This document shows positions 1-6,280 of a stretch of DNA of 10,909 bases, piece after piece. The notes beneath the pieces were generated by a model, which had not been told where the DNA came from, made no database searches, and saw nothing but the letters and a program-made list of their open reading frames with translations. The DNA comes from an uncultured Moraxella sp. (GTDB lineage: Bacteria > Pseudomonadota > Gammaproteobacteria > Pseudomonadales > Moraxellaceae): contig CALJUC010000184.1 in assembly GCA_937975585.1 (NCBI GenBank), forward strand, positions 1-10,909, given 5' to 3'. Positions within the stretch are counted from its first letter, which is position 1. Each line of letters opens with the position of its first letter. The position numbers and the translations under genes are program-made.

Positions 1-34
1 ATCAGGTCTGGCTACCGGCATCACAAGACGATGA
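1..34 (+). CDS. 3' tail of an upstream gene (partial, tentative)
   Basis: The second reading frame runs from the window edge to a TGA at 32-34, ending in the residues SGLATGITRR. This stop overlaps the ATG of the following sensor kinase as ATGA (31-34), the classic arrangement of translationally coupled genes in an operon. By inference the gene upstream could be the partner response regulator, but ten residues are too few to identify it. Another frame is also open, to a TAA at 51-53 (ending DDETEAAI), so the true frame is uncertain. Confidence 0.3.
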   Translation, partial: SGLATGITRR

Positions 35-1422
35 GACTGAAGCTGCAATATAAAATTCAACTGGCGCTGTTTTTACTGTTCTGTCTGCCGACGCTGCTTT
101 TTATTGTCGCCACGAATGGCGTAAACGAACATAAATCCAGGCCGCTGGCAAATGCAGTCCTCCAACAGTTGCTGAATTATCACCGGCAAACCATGCAGGC
201 GGATATTCAAGCGGTCATTGATCGTCCCGATATCAAAACACCGCTCCCACCATTACTCAAAGGCTACTGGCACAAGGTTCAAGATGCCTGGCAAGGCACC
301 CGGCGCGTACCCCAACAGGGGTTATATCCCTGCCCGGTTCCCTCCGGGGGCTATATTACCCAGGTGAGTGCACATCTGGTTCAACTCTATTTTTGCCGAC
401 AAACAGAATACTCTCGTGAATTATTTTTACTGAATCCAGCACAACTATTACAGCATGACACCGCTACGCCAGATATAAAATTGGCATTAGCCTTTCCAGC
501 TGAAAATATATTATTCAGCGCATTAAACAAGAATGAAGATATCACCACTATTCCAGAAACATTAAGAATGGAATTAAAAAGCAAACCTGCCGGACATTTA
601 GAACATGAGCAATTGCATTATTTCTGGAATACAACCGACATTGGCAATAGTCGTTTATTGTTGAGTTATCAACGTCCGGCAGCCTGGTTACGCTGGATGG
701 TTCCGGGTGCATGGACGCTGTTTTGCATCCTGTTGAGCGTGGTTCTGAGCCATTGGCTGACACGCTTGATCCTGCAACGGCTGGCGTTTTTCAGCCGAGC
801 GGCCGCACTGGTCTCACTCGGCGATTTCTCGTTTCGTCTGCCTGAAGAGCAGCAGGATGAGTTTCACGTTATCAATTTGCTGTTTAACCGCATGCTTGGC
901 GAGATCCAGCGCCAGAAGGCCCATGTGTCGACGCAAAATCGGATGCTGCAGGAGACCAATGCCCGACTTCGCGAGACCCTTGATACGGTGCAGTTGATGC
1001 AAGGAGAGCGCTTCGAGCGCGCGCGTATGTTGCTACAAAGTGCGGAGCTTGGCTTACTGCGCCACGCCGTGAGGACACCGCTGACAACACTGCAAGAAGC
1101 CCTGACACAGCTAATGCAACTGCAACAGGCACTGGCGACACAAATACAACACCCTGGCCTCAACCGTAGTGAATTGCAAGAGAGCAGCCAGCATCTGCAT
1201 ACATTAGCCACTCTGATGCAGGATCATATCCAGCTGCTGCAACAACATATTTTGCCTGGCAATGCTACCAGTGGACTGGAAATGGGTGAGGCCAGCGAGT
1301 TCAGACTGCTGGATTTATTACACAAACTGGCGGCTGATTTTGCTTCACGAATTGACGACGCACAGCACAAGTTATATTTACGCTGTCCGACACAATTGTT
1401 TATATATGGTTACTCCCAATAA
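31..1422 (+). CDS. Sensor histidine kinase, truncated before its ATPase domain
   Basis: This is an inner-membrane sensor kinase of a two-component system whose signal and partner I cannot name. The 463 residues show a first membrane segment (about 9-28), a periplasmic region (about 30-218) with Cys101 and Cys122 that could form a disulfide, a second membrane segment (about 220-248), a HAMP linker (about 249-297), a long helical/coiled stretch, and a dimerisation/phosphoacceptor region around His345 in LLRHAVRTPL. The acidic residue that normally follows this His is Ala. The protein ends at residue 463, just where the N-box and the rest of the ATP-binding domain should begin, so it should not be able to autophosphorylate by itself. 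The last few codons belong to antisense avtA sequence beyond a junction near 1412. The ATG is chosen because a short basic start precedes the first membrane helix and it overlaps an upstream stop (ATGA). The frame is open to the window edge and the ribosome site is weak. Composition is uneven: about 420-660 is AT-rich and the rest is richer in GC than the neighbours to the right. Confidence 0.7.
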   Translation: MRLKLQYKIQLALFLLFCLPTLLFIVATNGVNEHKSRPLANAVLQQLLNYHRQTMQADIQAVIDRPDIKTPLPPLLKGYWHKVQDAWQGTRRVPQQGLYPCPVPSGGYITQVSAHLVQLYFCRQTEYSRELFLLNPAQLLQHDTATPDIKLALAFPAENILFSALNKNEDITTIPETLRMELKSKPAGHLEHEQLHYFWNTTDIGNSRLLLSYQRPAAWLRWMVPGAWTLFCILLSVVLSHWLTRLILQRLAFFSRAAALVSLGDFSFRLPEEQQDEFHVINLLFNRMLGEIQRQKAHVSTQNRMLQETNARLRETLDTVQLMQGERFERARMLLQSAELGLLRHAVRTPLTTLQEALTQLMQLQQALATQIQHPGLNRSELQESSQHLHTLATLMQDHIQLLQQHILPGNATSGLEMGEASEFRLLDLLHKLAADFASRIDDAQHKLYLRCPTQLFIYGYSQ

Positions 1423-1571
1423 GTCTGGTTGACTTTATCGATACGCGCAGGATTGCCACCGCCCAACATATTAATCGGCTGTTCACTATTAAGCGCGTTA
1501 CCCAAGTCATCCATTAACTGCAAAATACCGCTGTTTTTGGTAAACTTTTCGCCAAATTTTGAAAATTGCAT
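1410..1571 (-). pseudogene. avtA: avtA fragment: N-terminus of valine-pyruvate aminotransferase
   Basis: AvtA is a PLP-dependent aminotransferase making alanine and 2-ketoisovalerate from valine and pyruvate (or the reverse). Only its first 53 codons are here. The translation starts MQFSKFGEKF, continues with NSGILQLMDDLG and IMLGGGNPARI-like sequence (INMLGGGNPARID), and ends VNQTYWE before a TAA at 1410-1412. E. coli AvtA has the same pattern from memory (FSLFGDKFT, SGI, LM.DL, IMLGGGNPAQI). A full protein is over 400 residues, so nearly 90% is missing. The reading frame is intact up to the junction and the stop arises where foreign sequence begins. The ATG at 1571 has a good ribosome site (AGGGG at 1577-1581, 5 nt spacing). 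The gene is divergent from envZ. It is either a true remnant or a gene split by a misassembled contig. Confidence 0.8.
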
Positions 1572-1729
1572 AATTGCCCCTTTAATTTTGCTGCAAAATC
1601 TGTCTATTATAACAGGCTAGCCGTGACCGCTTGGCAGCATTTTTGCGTTTTTGGCAAGCTGTTAGCCCTGACTTGGCTGATACTGGTGAACGTTAACCGG
1701 TTTGTAGACGTTTAGATACAGGATACCCG
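1572..1729. other. Divergent intergenic region between avtA and envZ
   Basis: This 158-bp gap should hold the promoters of avtA (leftward) and envZ (rightward). Apart from the -10 like sites at 1606-1613, I see no convincing -35/-10 pair for envZ. There is no ompR reading frame here. A GTTAAC palindrome within GGTGAACGTTAACC (about 1686-1699) is the only other symmetric sequence noted. Confidence 0.4.
1606..1611 (-). promoter_or_regulatory. Extended -10 of the avtA promoter
   Basis: The minus strand reads TGTTATAAT, a perfect -10 hexamer with the TGn extension. No good -35 hexamer lies 16-18 bp upstream, as expected for extended -10 promoters. It lies 35 bp before the avtA ATG. The same AT-rich spot read on the plus strand gives TATAAC (1608-1613), a possible -10 for envZ. 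Confidence 0.45.
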
Positions 1730-3103
1730 ATGCAACCTCATTTACCCAAAATCAAAGGCTATAGCCATAGTTGGCAAACCACACTGATGGTTATGCTCGT
1801 GATGGTGGTTAGCGTGGCACTGTCGCTGTGGTTCTTTTGGCGAAGTCTGTACTTACCTGAGCTACAAAACCATGCCAACTACTTGGCCAATCAGCTATTG
1901 ATGTTGGACAAAGCCGACAAACAATTTCCCAATCAGCCTGCAGTTCGTGATTGGATTGTCGATGCCTCGCACTTGCAAATGGTGACCAATCCGGCTGAAT
2001 TTCCAACAGTTGAAGATAAGGCCTTAATTGGGGTGTTTACCGATAGTATGCAGCTTGAGATGGCACAAGTATTGGGTCGCCCAACCACGGTCTACTTTAA
2101 ATTTAAGCCAATTCCGATGCTGTACGTCCAAGATTCTGCACATCCAGACTATTGGCTACGAGAACCGATTAAATACTATTCGGAATATAGCACCTCAACC
2201 ATCGTGATGTTCTTGGTCGGTATTCCCTTTGTTGCATTACTAACGATTTGGTTCTTGGTGCGACAGCTCAACCGCCCATTAAAACGCCTGCAAAAAGTTG
2301 CTTTAGATTATATCACTTTGGGCCACGCCAGTAATTTGACCACCAATGAAGGCTCAACCGAGATTCGCCAAGTTAACTTGGCCTTTAATCGCCTATTTCA
2401 CAACTTAAGCCAAACCCAAAAAGAGCGCAATATCATGCTGGCGGGAATTTCGCATGACCTACGCACACCGCTTACTCGGATGCGCTTAACCGCAGAAATG
2501 TTACCTGATGAGTTTTTAAAAGATGGCTTGGTCTATGATATTGAGGATATGGATGCGATTTTGGAGCAGTTTATTTCATTTATGAAAGATGGCTCGGATG
2601 AAGCGGTACGCCTCACTGACCTCAACGCGATTATTAATGAGATTGTGGTGCAATTCGCCCCCTTGCCGTTCTTGGTTAATGTATCGGCAGATATGCCGCT
2701 GATACCCCTACGTCCCCTATCGATTAAACGTATGATTGTGAACTTGGTCAATAACGCCAATCGCTACGGTCAACCGCCGATTCATATCGATGTAGAGTTG
2801 ATGGTCAGCCAACCAACCATAGAAACTGAAACTGAGGAAACTGACGAAGTGCCTGAGTTATTGTCACAACAGCGTTATCTGTCGATTCGGGTAAGCGATG
2901 AGGGTGAAGGGGTTGCAGAAGACCAGCTAGAACGAATTATGCAGCCATTTGAGCGCGGGGAAACGGCGCGTACTACCCAGGGTAGCGGCTTGGGTCTTGC
3001 GATTGTTAGCCGAATCGCCCATTTGCACAATGGTAAAGTCATTGCGCAAAATCGCCCAGAAGGTGGTTTAGAAGTTGCTGTCACTATGCCAATTATTGAT
3101 TAA
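1730..3103 (+). CDS. envZ: EnvZ-like osmosensor histidine kinase
   Basis: This is an inner-membrane sensor kinase of the EnvZ family, which phosphorylates and dephosphorylates OmpR to adjust porins and other envelope genes. In the 457 residues I see membrane helix 1 (about 17-38), a periplasmic domain (about 40-155), helix 2 (about 157-177), HAMP (about 178-232), the phosphoacceptor His242 in GISHDLRTPLTR, the N-box with Asn338 and Asn342 (NLVNNANRYG), the G1 box DEGEG at 390-394, the F-box QPFERGE (405-411), and the G2 box GSGLGLAIV (418-426). All catalytic boxes are present, so it should be active. An acidic insertion rich in Glu and Thr (about 358-380) lies between the N and G1 boxes and is unlike E. 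coli EnvZ. The ATG at 1730 has AGGA at 1720-1723 with suitable spacing. No ompR lies directly upstream: the 158-bp gap is followed by divergent avtA. It ends just before a terminator shared with the convergent transcript. Confidence 0.85.
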   Translation: MQPHLPKIKGYSHSWQTTLMVMLVMVVSVALSLWFFWRSLYLPELQNHANYLANQLLMLDKADKQFPNQPAVRDWIVDASHLQMVTNPAEFPTVEDKALIGVFTDSMQLEMAQVLGRPTTVYFKFKPIPMLYVQDSAHPDYWLREPIKYYSEYSTSTIVMFLVGIPFVALLTIWFLVRQLNRPLKRLQKVALDYITLGHASNLTTNEGSTEIRQVNLAFNRLFHNLSQTQKERNIMLAGISHDLRTPLTRMRLTAEMLPDEFLKDGLVYDIEDMDAILEQFISFMKDGSDEAVRLTDLNAIINEIVVQFAPLPFLVNVSADMPLIPLRPLSIKRMIVNLVNNANRYGQPPIHIDVELMVSQPTIETETEETDEVPELLSQQRYLSIRVSDEGEGVAEDQLERIMQPFERGETARTTQGSGLGLAIVSRIAHLHNGKVIAQNRPEGGLEVAVTMPIID

Positions 3104-3118
3104 CTAAAAAATCAGTAT

Positions 3119-3143
3119 AAAAAAAGGGCAATAAGCCCCTTTT
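3119..3143. terminator. Bidirectional terminator between envZ and the bfmS transcript
   Basis: GGGC (3126-3129), loop AATAA and GCCC (3135-3138) form a hairpin flanked by a run of A (3119-3125) and CTTTT (3139-3143). On the minus strand it is AAAAGGGGC-loop-GCCCTTTTTTT, a strong rho-independent terminator for the bfmS transcript. On the plus strand it can end envZ, whose stop lies only 16 bp away. Confidence 0.85.
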
Positions 3144-3169
3144 CCATGTCTAACCACCGTCATACAGCG

Positions 3170-3349
3170 TTATTTATTTTTACCAATTAATGGTGGTAAT
3201 TCTTGGCTCACATTGGTTACCGTCACTGGATTGACCAATTCAGCCTTTGCCTTGACCACGCTTTCGCTTGGCTTTTCTTCGCGAATAAAGGTGTAATAAC
3301 CAAAAGCTAGTACATTGGCCGCCACTAATACAAAAAACAACGCGCGCAT
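3170..3349 (-). CDS. Small single-pass membrane protein downstream of bfmS
   Basis: I do not recognise this 59-residue protein. It begins MRALFFVLVAANVLAFGYYTF, a short basic start followed by a hydrophobic helix (about 3-21) that reads as a membrane anchor or uncleaved signal. A charged stretch follows (REEKPSESVVKAKAE, about 23-37), then a polar tail ending in LPPLIGKNK, probably facing the periplasm. The anchor recalls the N-terminus of SPOR-type envelope proteins, but no SPOR domain is present, so this is only a resemblance. An in-frame ATG at 3355 touches the ribosome site AAGGA, so the ATG at 3349 (6 nt spacing) is preferred. It lies 66 bp after bfmS on the same strand, with no terminator between them and a good terminator after it, so it is probably cotranscribed with bfmS. 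Confidence 0.65.
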   Translation of the reverse strand: MRALFFVLVAANVLAFGYYTFIREEKPSESVVKAKAELVNPVTVTNVSQELPPLIGKNK

Positions 3350-3355
3350 AAACAT

Positions 3356-3360
3356 TCCTT
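3356..3360 (-). promoter_or_regulatory. Ribosome binding site deciding the start of the small membrane protein
   Basis: The minus strand reads AAGGA immediately before an ATG at 3355 and 6 nt before the next in-frame ATG at 3349. Only the second has normal spacing. Confidence 0.6.
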
Positions 3361-3415
3361 TTTACTCAGATGTATCATGTCCAACTGTTGCTAGGCAACT
3401 CGTTTGCTACATTGA

Positions 3416-5113
3416 TTATTCTTTATCCATCGGTGGGACATATTTTTCTTCGGTACTTTTTTGGGTCAATTCATCAGCCGCAATACTACCTGCTAACGGG
3501 CGCACCGGCCAAGTCATGACAAAGCGCGCACCACCTAAGCTTGGACTTTCATCGACTTTCATTTTACCATTAAACCAAAACGCAATGCGAGATACAATTG
3601 ATAACCCTAGCCCATAACCACCGGTCGAACGGGTACGACTGTCATCCAGGCGCGCAAATGGGATAAATACCCGTTCACGGTCTTTTTCTGGAATACCCTG
3701 TCCATCATCCTCAACACTGACAAAGGCCTCACCTTTTCTGACGCCCGCACTCACGATAATTTTACCTTCGGCATAACGTGTGGCATTACCTGCCAAGTTC
3801 TGTAGTACACGATGCAAGTAGCGCTTATCAGCAATCGCCATGGCTTTTTCATCAACGTCACCCGCGACTACCTCAATAGGTTTGCCCAACGCATTGGTTT
3901 CTCGGACGATTTGGTCAACCAAATCTTTAAGCTTAATGTCCTCCCAATCCATTTTAGGCGAGCCTTCCTCAAGCTTGGCATAGGTCAAAATCTCATCAAT
4001 CAATCCATTCAAAGACTCAATATCTTGATCAATATAATCGCGCTGCTCAAATCGAGACTCTTCATCATCCGTATCCGCAAGCATATCCACAGCAAAGCGA
4101 ATACGTGCCACAGGGGTACGAAGCTCATGCGATACCGCGCGAGTAAGCTCACGTTGCGACTCAATCAAACGGCGGATATGCTCAGTCATACTGTTAAAAG
4201 TCGCTGCCAAATGGGCAATCTCATCTTCACCCAATACCTTAACCTTGGTATCAAGTCGGCCTTCACGTACTTTAGTAATACCTGTCTGAATTAATTGTAA
4301 TTTACGCTCTAATGGGAAGATTAGTGCATATACGCCCAGACTAATTAAAAACATACTAATCAAAGTAATACTGACAATCAAATTCAGCGGGAACCAGTTA
4401 AATAGCTGAATAGGGCCTAACTCAACCACGGTGTTCGGAATTTCAGTTGGCGCTAACACACGAATAGAAGAGTTTTCGACACTGCTATTATCACGGAACA
4501 TGATAACGATATCTTTACGTAATAAACGCGTTCGTTGATCACTATCCAAACCTAACTTATCAATGGTTGATAACGCCAGTTTAAAGGGAAAAAATTGCTG
4601 TAATTGCTGTAAGCGTTGTTGTTTTTCTGCCAAGGTACGGTAATAAGACAAATCATCTAATAGTAAGACCCCGACACCTTTAATTTGTTGCTCACTGAGT
4701 TTGTCTAGTTTGACATGAAGTACATTATTTTCACCCGAAATCACATGATAAATATCAGCCTCACGCTTTTCATCATCATAACGAACAACAGCTTGTTGGG
4801 TCTTTAAGCGGTTAATCTCACTCGTCTTAAAATCTGGTGCATCGGTAGGTTTAATATCAAAATCGGTATCAAATAACGTACTGACATCCTCTAGCCACGC
4901 TTCGCGTTGCGTTGGCTTGACTTGACGCGATAACCCTGCATCAATCAGATAAAACGCCGCCGTTGCCATATCCTCACGGTAAGTCTGTACTCGCTCGGCA
5001 TTAATCGTAGTAATCAATAATTGAGCAAACAACGCTGCCAATAGACATACCAACAACAACCCAGCGTAAATACGCAGAAAGATAGACTGATTTAATGAGG
5101 AAAATAACGACAT
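3416..5113 (-). CDS. bfmS: BfmS sensor histidine kinase (RstB-like)
   Basis: This is the inner-membrane kinase paired with BfmR. In Acinetobacter the pair controls capsule, pili and biofilm, and envelope stress tolerance, with BfmS largely restraining BfmR. The 565 residues contain membrane helix 1 (about 14-36), a periplasmic sensor region (about 38-238), helix 2 (about 243-266), HAMP (about 267-320), phosphoacceptor His329 in AVSHELRTPVAR, the N-box with Asn439 and Asn443 (LQNLAGNATRYA), G1 box DDGQG (469-473), an F-box region FIPFARLDDSR (483-493), and G2 box GGYGLGLSIV (498-507). It looks complete and active. An in-frame TTG two codons upstream (5119) would add two residues. I prefer the ATG at 5113, although neither start has a clear Shine-Dalgarno sequence, which suggests low translation. 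It follows bfmR, but a terminator and its own candidate promoter separate the two. Confidence 0.88.
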   Translation of the reverse strand: MSLFSSLNQSIFLRIYAGLLLVCLLAALFAQLLITTINAERVQTYREDMATAAFYLIDAGLSRQVKPTQREAWLEDVSTLFDTDFDIKPTDAPDFKTSEINRLKTQQAVVRYDDEKREADIYHVISGENNVLHVKLDKLSEQQIKGVGVLLLDDLSYYRTLAEKQQRLQQLQQFFPFKLALSTIDKLGLDSDQRTRLLRKDIVIMFRDNSSVENSSIRVLAPTEIPNTVVELGPIQLFNWFPLNLIVSITLISMFLISLGVYALIFPLERKLQLIQTGITKVREGRLDTKVKVLGEDEIAHLAATFNSMTEHIRRLIESQRELTRAVSHELRTPVARIRFAVDMLADTDDEESRFEQRDYIDQDIESLNGLIDEILTYAKLEEGSPKMDWEDIKLKDLVDQIVRETNALGKPIEVVAGDVDEKAMAIADKRYLHRVLQNLAGNATRYAEGKIIVSAGVRKGEAFVSVEDDGQGIPEKDRERVFIPFARLDDSRTRSTGGYGLGLSIVSRIAFWFNGKMKVDESPSLGGARFVMTWPVRPLAGSIAADELTQKSTEEKYVPPMDKE

Positions 5114-5148
5114 AACCAACGGCTTAATTAAGATTAACGGATAGCGGT

Positions 5149-5177
5149 ATTATTACCTAGCAATAGGCACATTACAA
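5149..5177 (-). promoter_or_regulatory. Candidate sigma70 promoter of bfmS
   Basis: On the minus strand TTGTAA (5172-5177, 4 of 6 consensus) lies 17 bp before AATAAT (5149-5154, 5 of 6). Transcription would start about 30 bases before the bfmS ATG. The -35 lies inside the perfect inverted repeat TTACA-T-TGTAA (5172-5182), which could be a regulator site. Confidence 0.4.
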
Positions 5178-5213
5178 TGTAAAATTGCGCCATGGTGTGC
5201 TATTTTATGTGCC
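5166..5213. repeat. Inverted repeat GGCACAT/ATGTGCC upstream of bfmS
   Basis: GGCACAT (5166-5172) and ATGTGCC (5207-5213) are perfect reverse complements 34 bp apart. The left arm lies in the spacer of the candidate bfmS promoter. It could be an operator or a chance match. Confidence 0.3.
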
Positions 5214-5342
5214 CAATTGTTATTGTTGTAATTCGATTAATACAGTAATACCCTAAAAAAATTGCTTCCAATTTATTCACAACTTATTGATAAAATTATA
5301 AAACTTCGTCTTTATTTGTCCGAATCCTTTGTAAGAGTTATT

Positions 5343-5377
5343 AAAAAAAATAAGCCAGCAAATGCTGACTTATTTTA
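5343..5377 (-). terminator. Rho-independent terminator of bfmR
   Basis: The minus strand reads AAAATAAGTCAGCA, loop TT, TGCTGGCTTATTTT, followed by more T. This is a 14-bp stem with one G-U pair and a T run of eight. It starts about 15 bp after the bfmR stop and separates bfmR from bfmS. Confidence 0.85.
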
Positions 5378-5391
5378 TAGAAAAATGAGGA

Positions 5392-6099
5392 TTAATTTTC
5401 TTTAACGAACAAATAACCCTTACTACGTACGGTCTTAATACGTTTTGGATTCTCAGGGTCATCACCGATTTTTGGACGAATGCGTGAAATACGCACGTCA
5501 ATTGAACGGTCTTGACCATCATACTCGATACCACGTAAACGCTCGAAAATATCTTCGCGTGACAAGATACGGCCAGCATTCGATGCTAACAACCATAATA
5601 AGTCATACTCGGCACTGGTAAAATCAACCAACTCATCATTCAAGGTCACTGAACGACCACCGTTGTCAATCACCAAGTCACCAAATTCTAAACGCTGTGC
5701 CACTTCATCGGTTGGTGTGGTTTCAGAACGACGTAATAATGCGCGAATACGGGCTAACAATACACGAGGTTGTACTGGTTTTGCCACATAGTCATCAGCG
5801 CCCATCTCAAGTCCTAGAACTTGGTCCATATCCTCTGTACGCGCAGTCAACATCAGAATTGGATTATGGAAATGTGGACGAACCTCACGGCACACGGTTA
5901 AGCCATCACTACCGGGCAACATAACATCAAGTACCACCATGTCTGGCTGCTCGCTAACGATGCGACGAATCGCACGGTTACCATCGGTTTCAATTGCGAC
6001 TTCTAATCCATTCTTACGTAAATAATCCTGCGTCAGTGTTGCTAAACGCTCATCATCTTCCACGATTAATACGCGTGGTATTGATTCTTCTTCTACCAT
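5392..6099 (-). CDS. bfmR: BfmR response regulator (OmpR/RstA family)
   Basis: BfmR is a cytoplasmic DNA-binding regulator, the output of the BfmS kinase. In Acinetobacter it controls capsule, Csu pili and biofilm, outer-membrane stress responses and its own gene. The 235 residues hold a receiver domain (about 8-122) with the acidic pocket Glu14/Asp15/Asp16, phosphoacceptor Asp58 (VVLDVMLPG), Thr85 and Lys107, then a winged-helix domain (about 138-235) ending RTVRSKGYLFVKEN. From memory the sequence is nearly that of A. baumannii BfmR, for example EDMDQVLGLEMGADDYVAKP and GRILSREDIFERLRGIEYD. An in-frame TTG at 6111 is not the start, because it overlaps the GGAGG ribosome site that serves the ATG at 6099. 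The gene has a good promoter, a 5' leader of about 110 bases, and its own terminator. Confidence 0.93.
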   Translation of the reverse strand: MVEEESIPRVLIVEDDERLATLTQDYLRKNGLEVAIETDGNRAIRRIVSEQPDMVVLDVMLPGSDGLTVCREVRPHFHNPILMLTARTEDMDQVLGLEMGADDYVAKPVQPRVLLARIRALLRRSETTPTDEVAQRLEFGDLVIDNGGRSVTLNDELVDFTSAEYDLLWLLASNAGRILSREDIFERLRGIEYDGQDRSIDVRISRIRPKIGDDPENPKRIKTVRSKGYLFVKEN

Positions 6100-6104
6100 G
6101 ACTA

Positions 6105-6109
6105 CCTCC
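6105..6109 (-). promoter_or_regulatory. Strong ribosome binding site fixing the bfmR start
   Basis: The minus strand carries GGAGG, 5 nt before the ATG at 6099. This rules out the in-frame TTG at 6111, which would place the Shine-Dalgarno sequence inside the coding region. Confidence 0.85.
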
Positions 6110-6139
6110 AAAATAACTCAGGTTAAGATTCCTAATGAA

Positions 6140-6208
6140 TCACCCGCTAATACTTATTTATCCAAATTATTATATGAATAATTACTTGCTGTCTAATTCA
6201 ACCGCTAA
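6140..6208. repeat. Direct repeat TCA(C/A)CCGCTAA in the bfmR leader
   Basis: TCACCCGCTAA (6140-6150) and TCAACCGCTAA (6198-6208) match at 10 of 11 positions, 58 bp apart, both within the transcribed leader of bfmR. They stand out as GC-containing words in AT-rich sequence. Confidence 0.35.
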
Positions 6209-6280
6209 GTAGTTATCTTAAATTATACGGACACTCACTACTTATGTCACAATATTTAAATAATGTAGCGAATTACTTGC
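6180..6280. repeat. Direct repeat AATTACTTGC flanking the bfmR promoter
   Basis: The 10-mer AATTACTTGC occurs exactly at 6180-6189 and 6271-6280. One copy is about 20 bp upstream of the -35 and the other about 25-30 bp into the leader. Such spacing would suit an autoregulatory operator pair, but chance cannot be excluded in AT-rich DNA. Confidence 0.4.
6222..6250 (-). promoter_or_regulatory. Sigma70 promoter of bfmR
   Basis: On the minus strand GTGACA (6245-6250, 5 of 6 consensus) is separated by 17 bp from a perfect TATAAT (6222-6227). Transcription should begin near 6214, giving a leader of about 115 bases before the ATG. It is the best promoter in the window. Confidence 0.7.

Noticed and set aside
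864..1211. Minus-strand frames of 62-115 residues inside the left sensor gene
   Set aside because: They are rich in Cys, Ser and Arg with no domain and arise from the complement of a Gln/Leu-rich coiled-coil coding region.
1429..1620. 63-residue + strand frame next to the junction
   Set aside because: It is the complement of the avtA N-terminus, which matches a known family on the other strand.
3387..3399. GTTGC-TAG-GCAAC hairpin between bfmS and the small gene as a terminator
   Set aside because: The stem is only 5 bp and no T run follows on the minus strand.
3812..4294. 160-residue open frame on the + strand inside bfmS
   Set aside because: It is antisense to the conserved kinase and ATPase domains of bfmS, has no recognisable domain and no ribosome site that I can see.
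5114..5119. TTG start at 5119 for bfmS
   Set aside because: An ATG lies two codons later and neither has a clear ribosome site, so the commoner start codon is preferred; the difference is only two residues.
6100..6111. TTG start at 6111 for bfmR
   Set aside because: The GGAGG ribosome site lies between this TTG and the ATG at 6099, so translation starts at the ATG.
6100..6215. Riboswitch in the bfmR leader
   Set aside because: The leader is AT-rich with no stable multi-stem fold or terminator/antiterminator pair visible.
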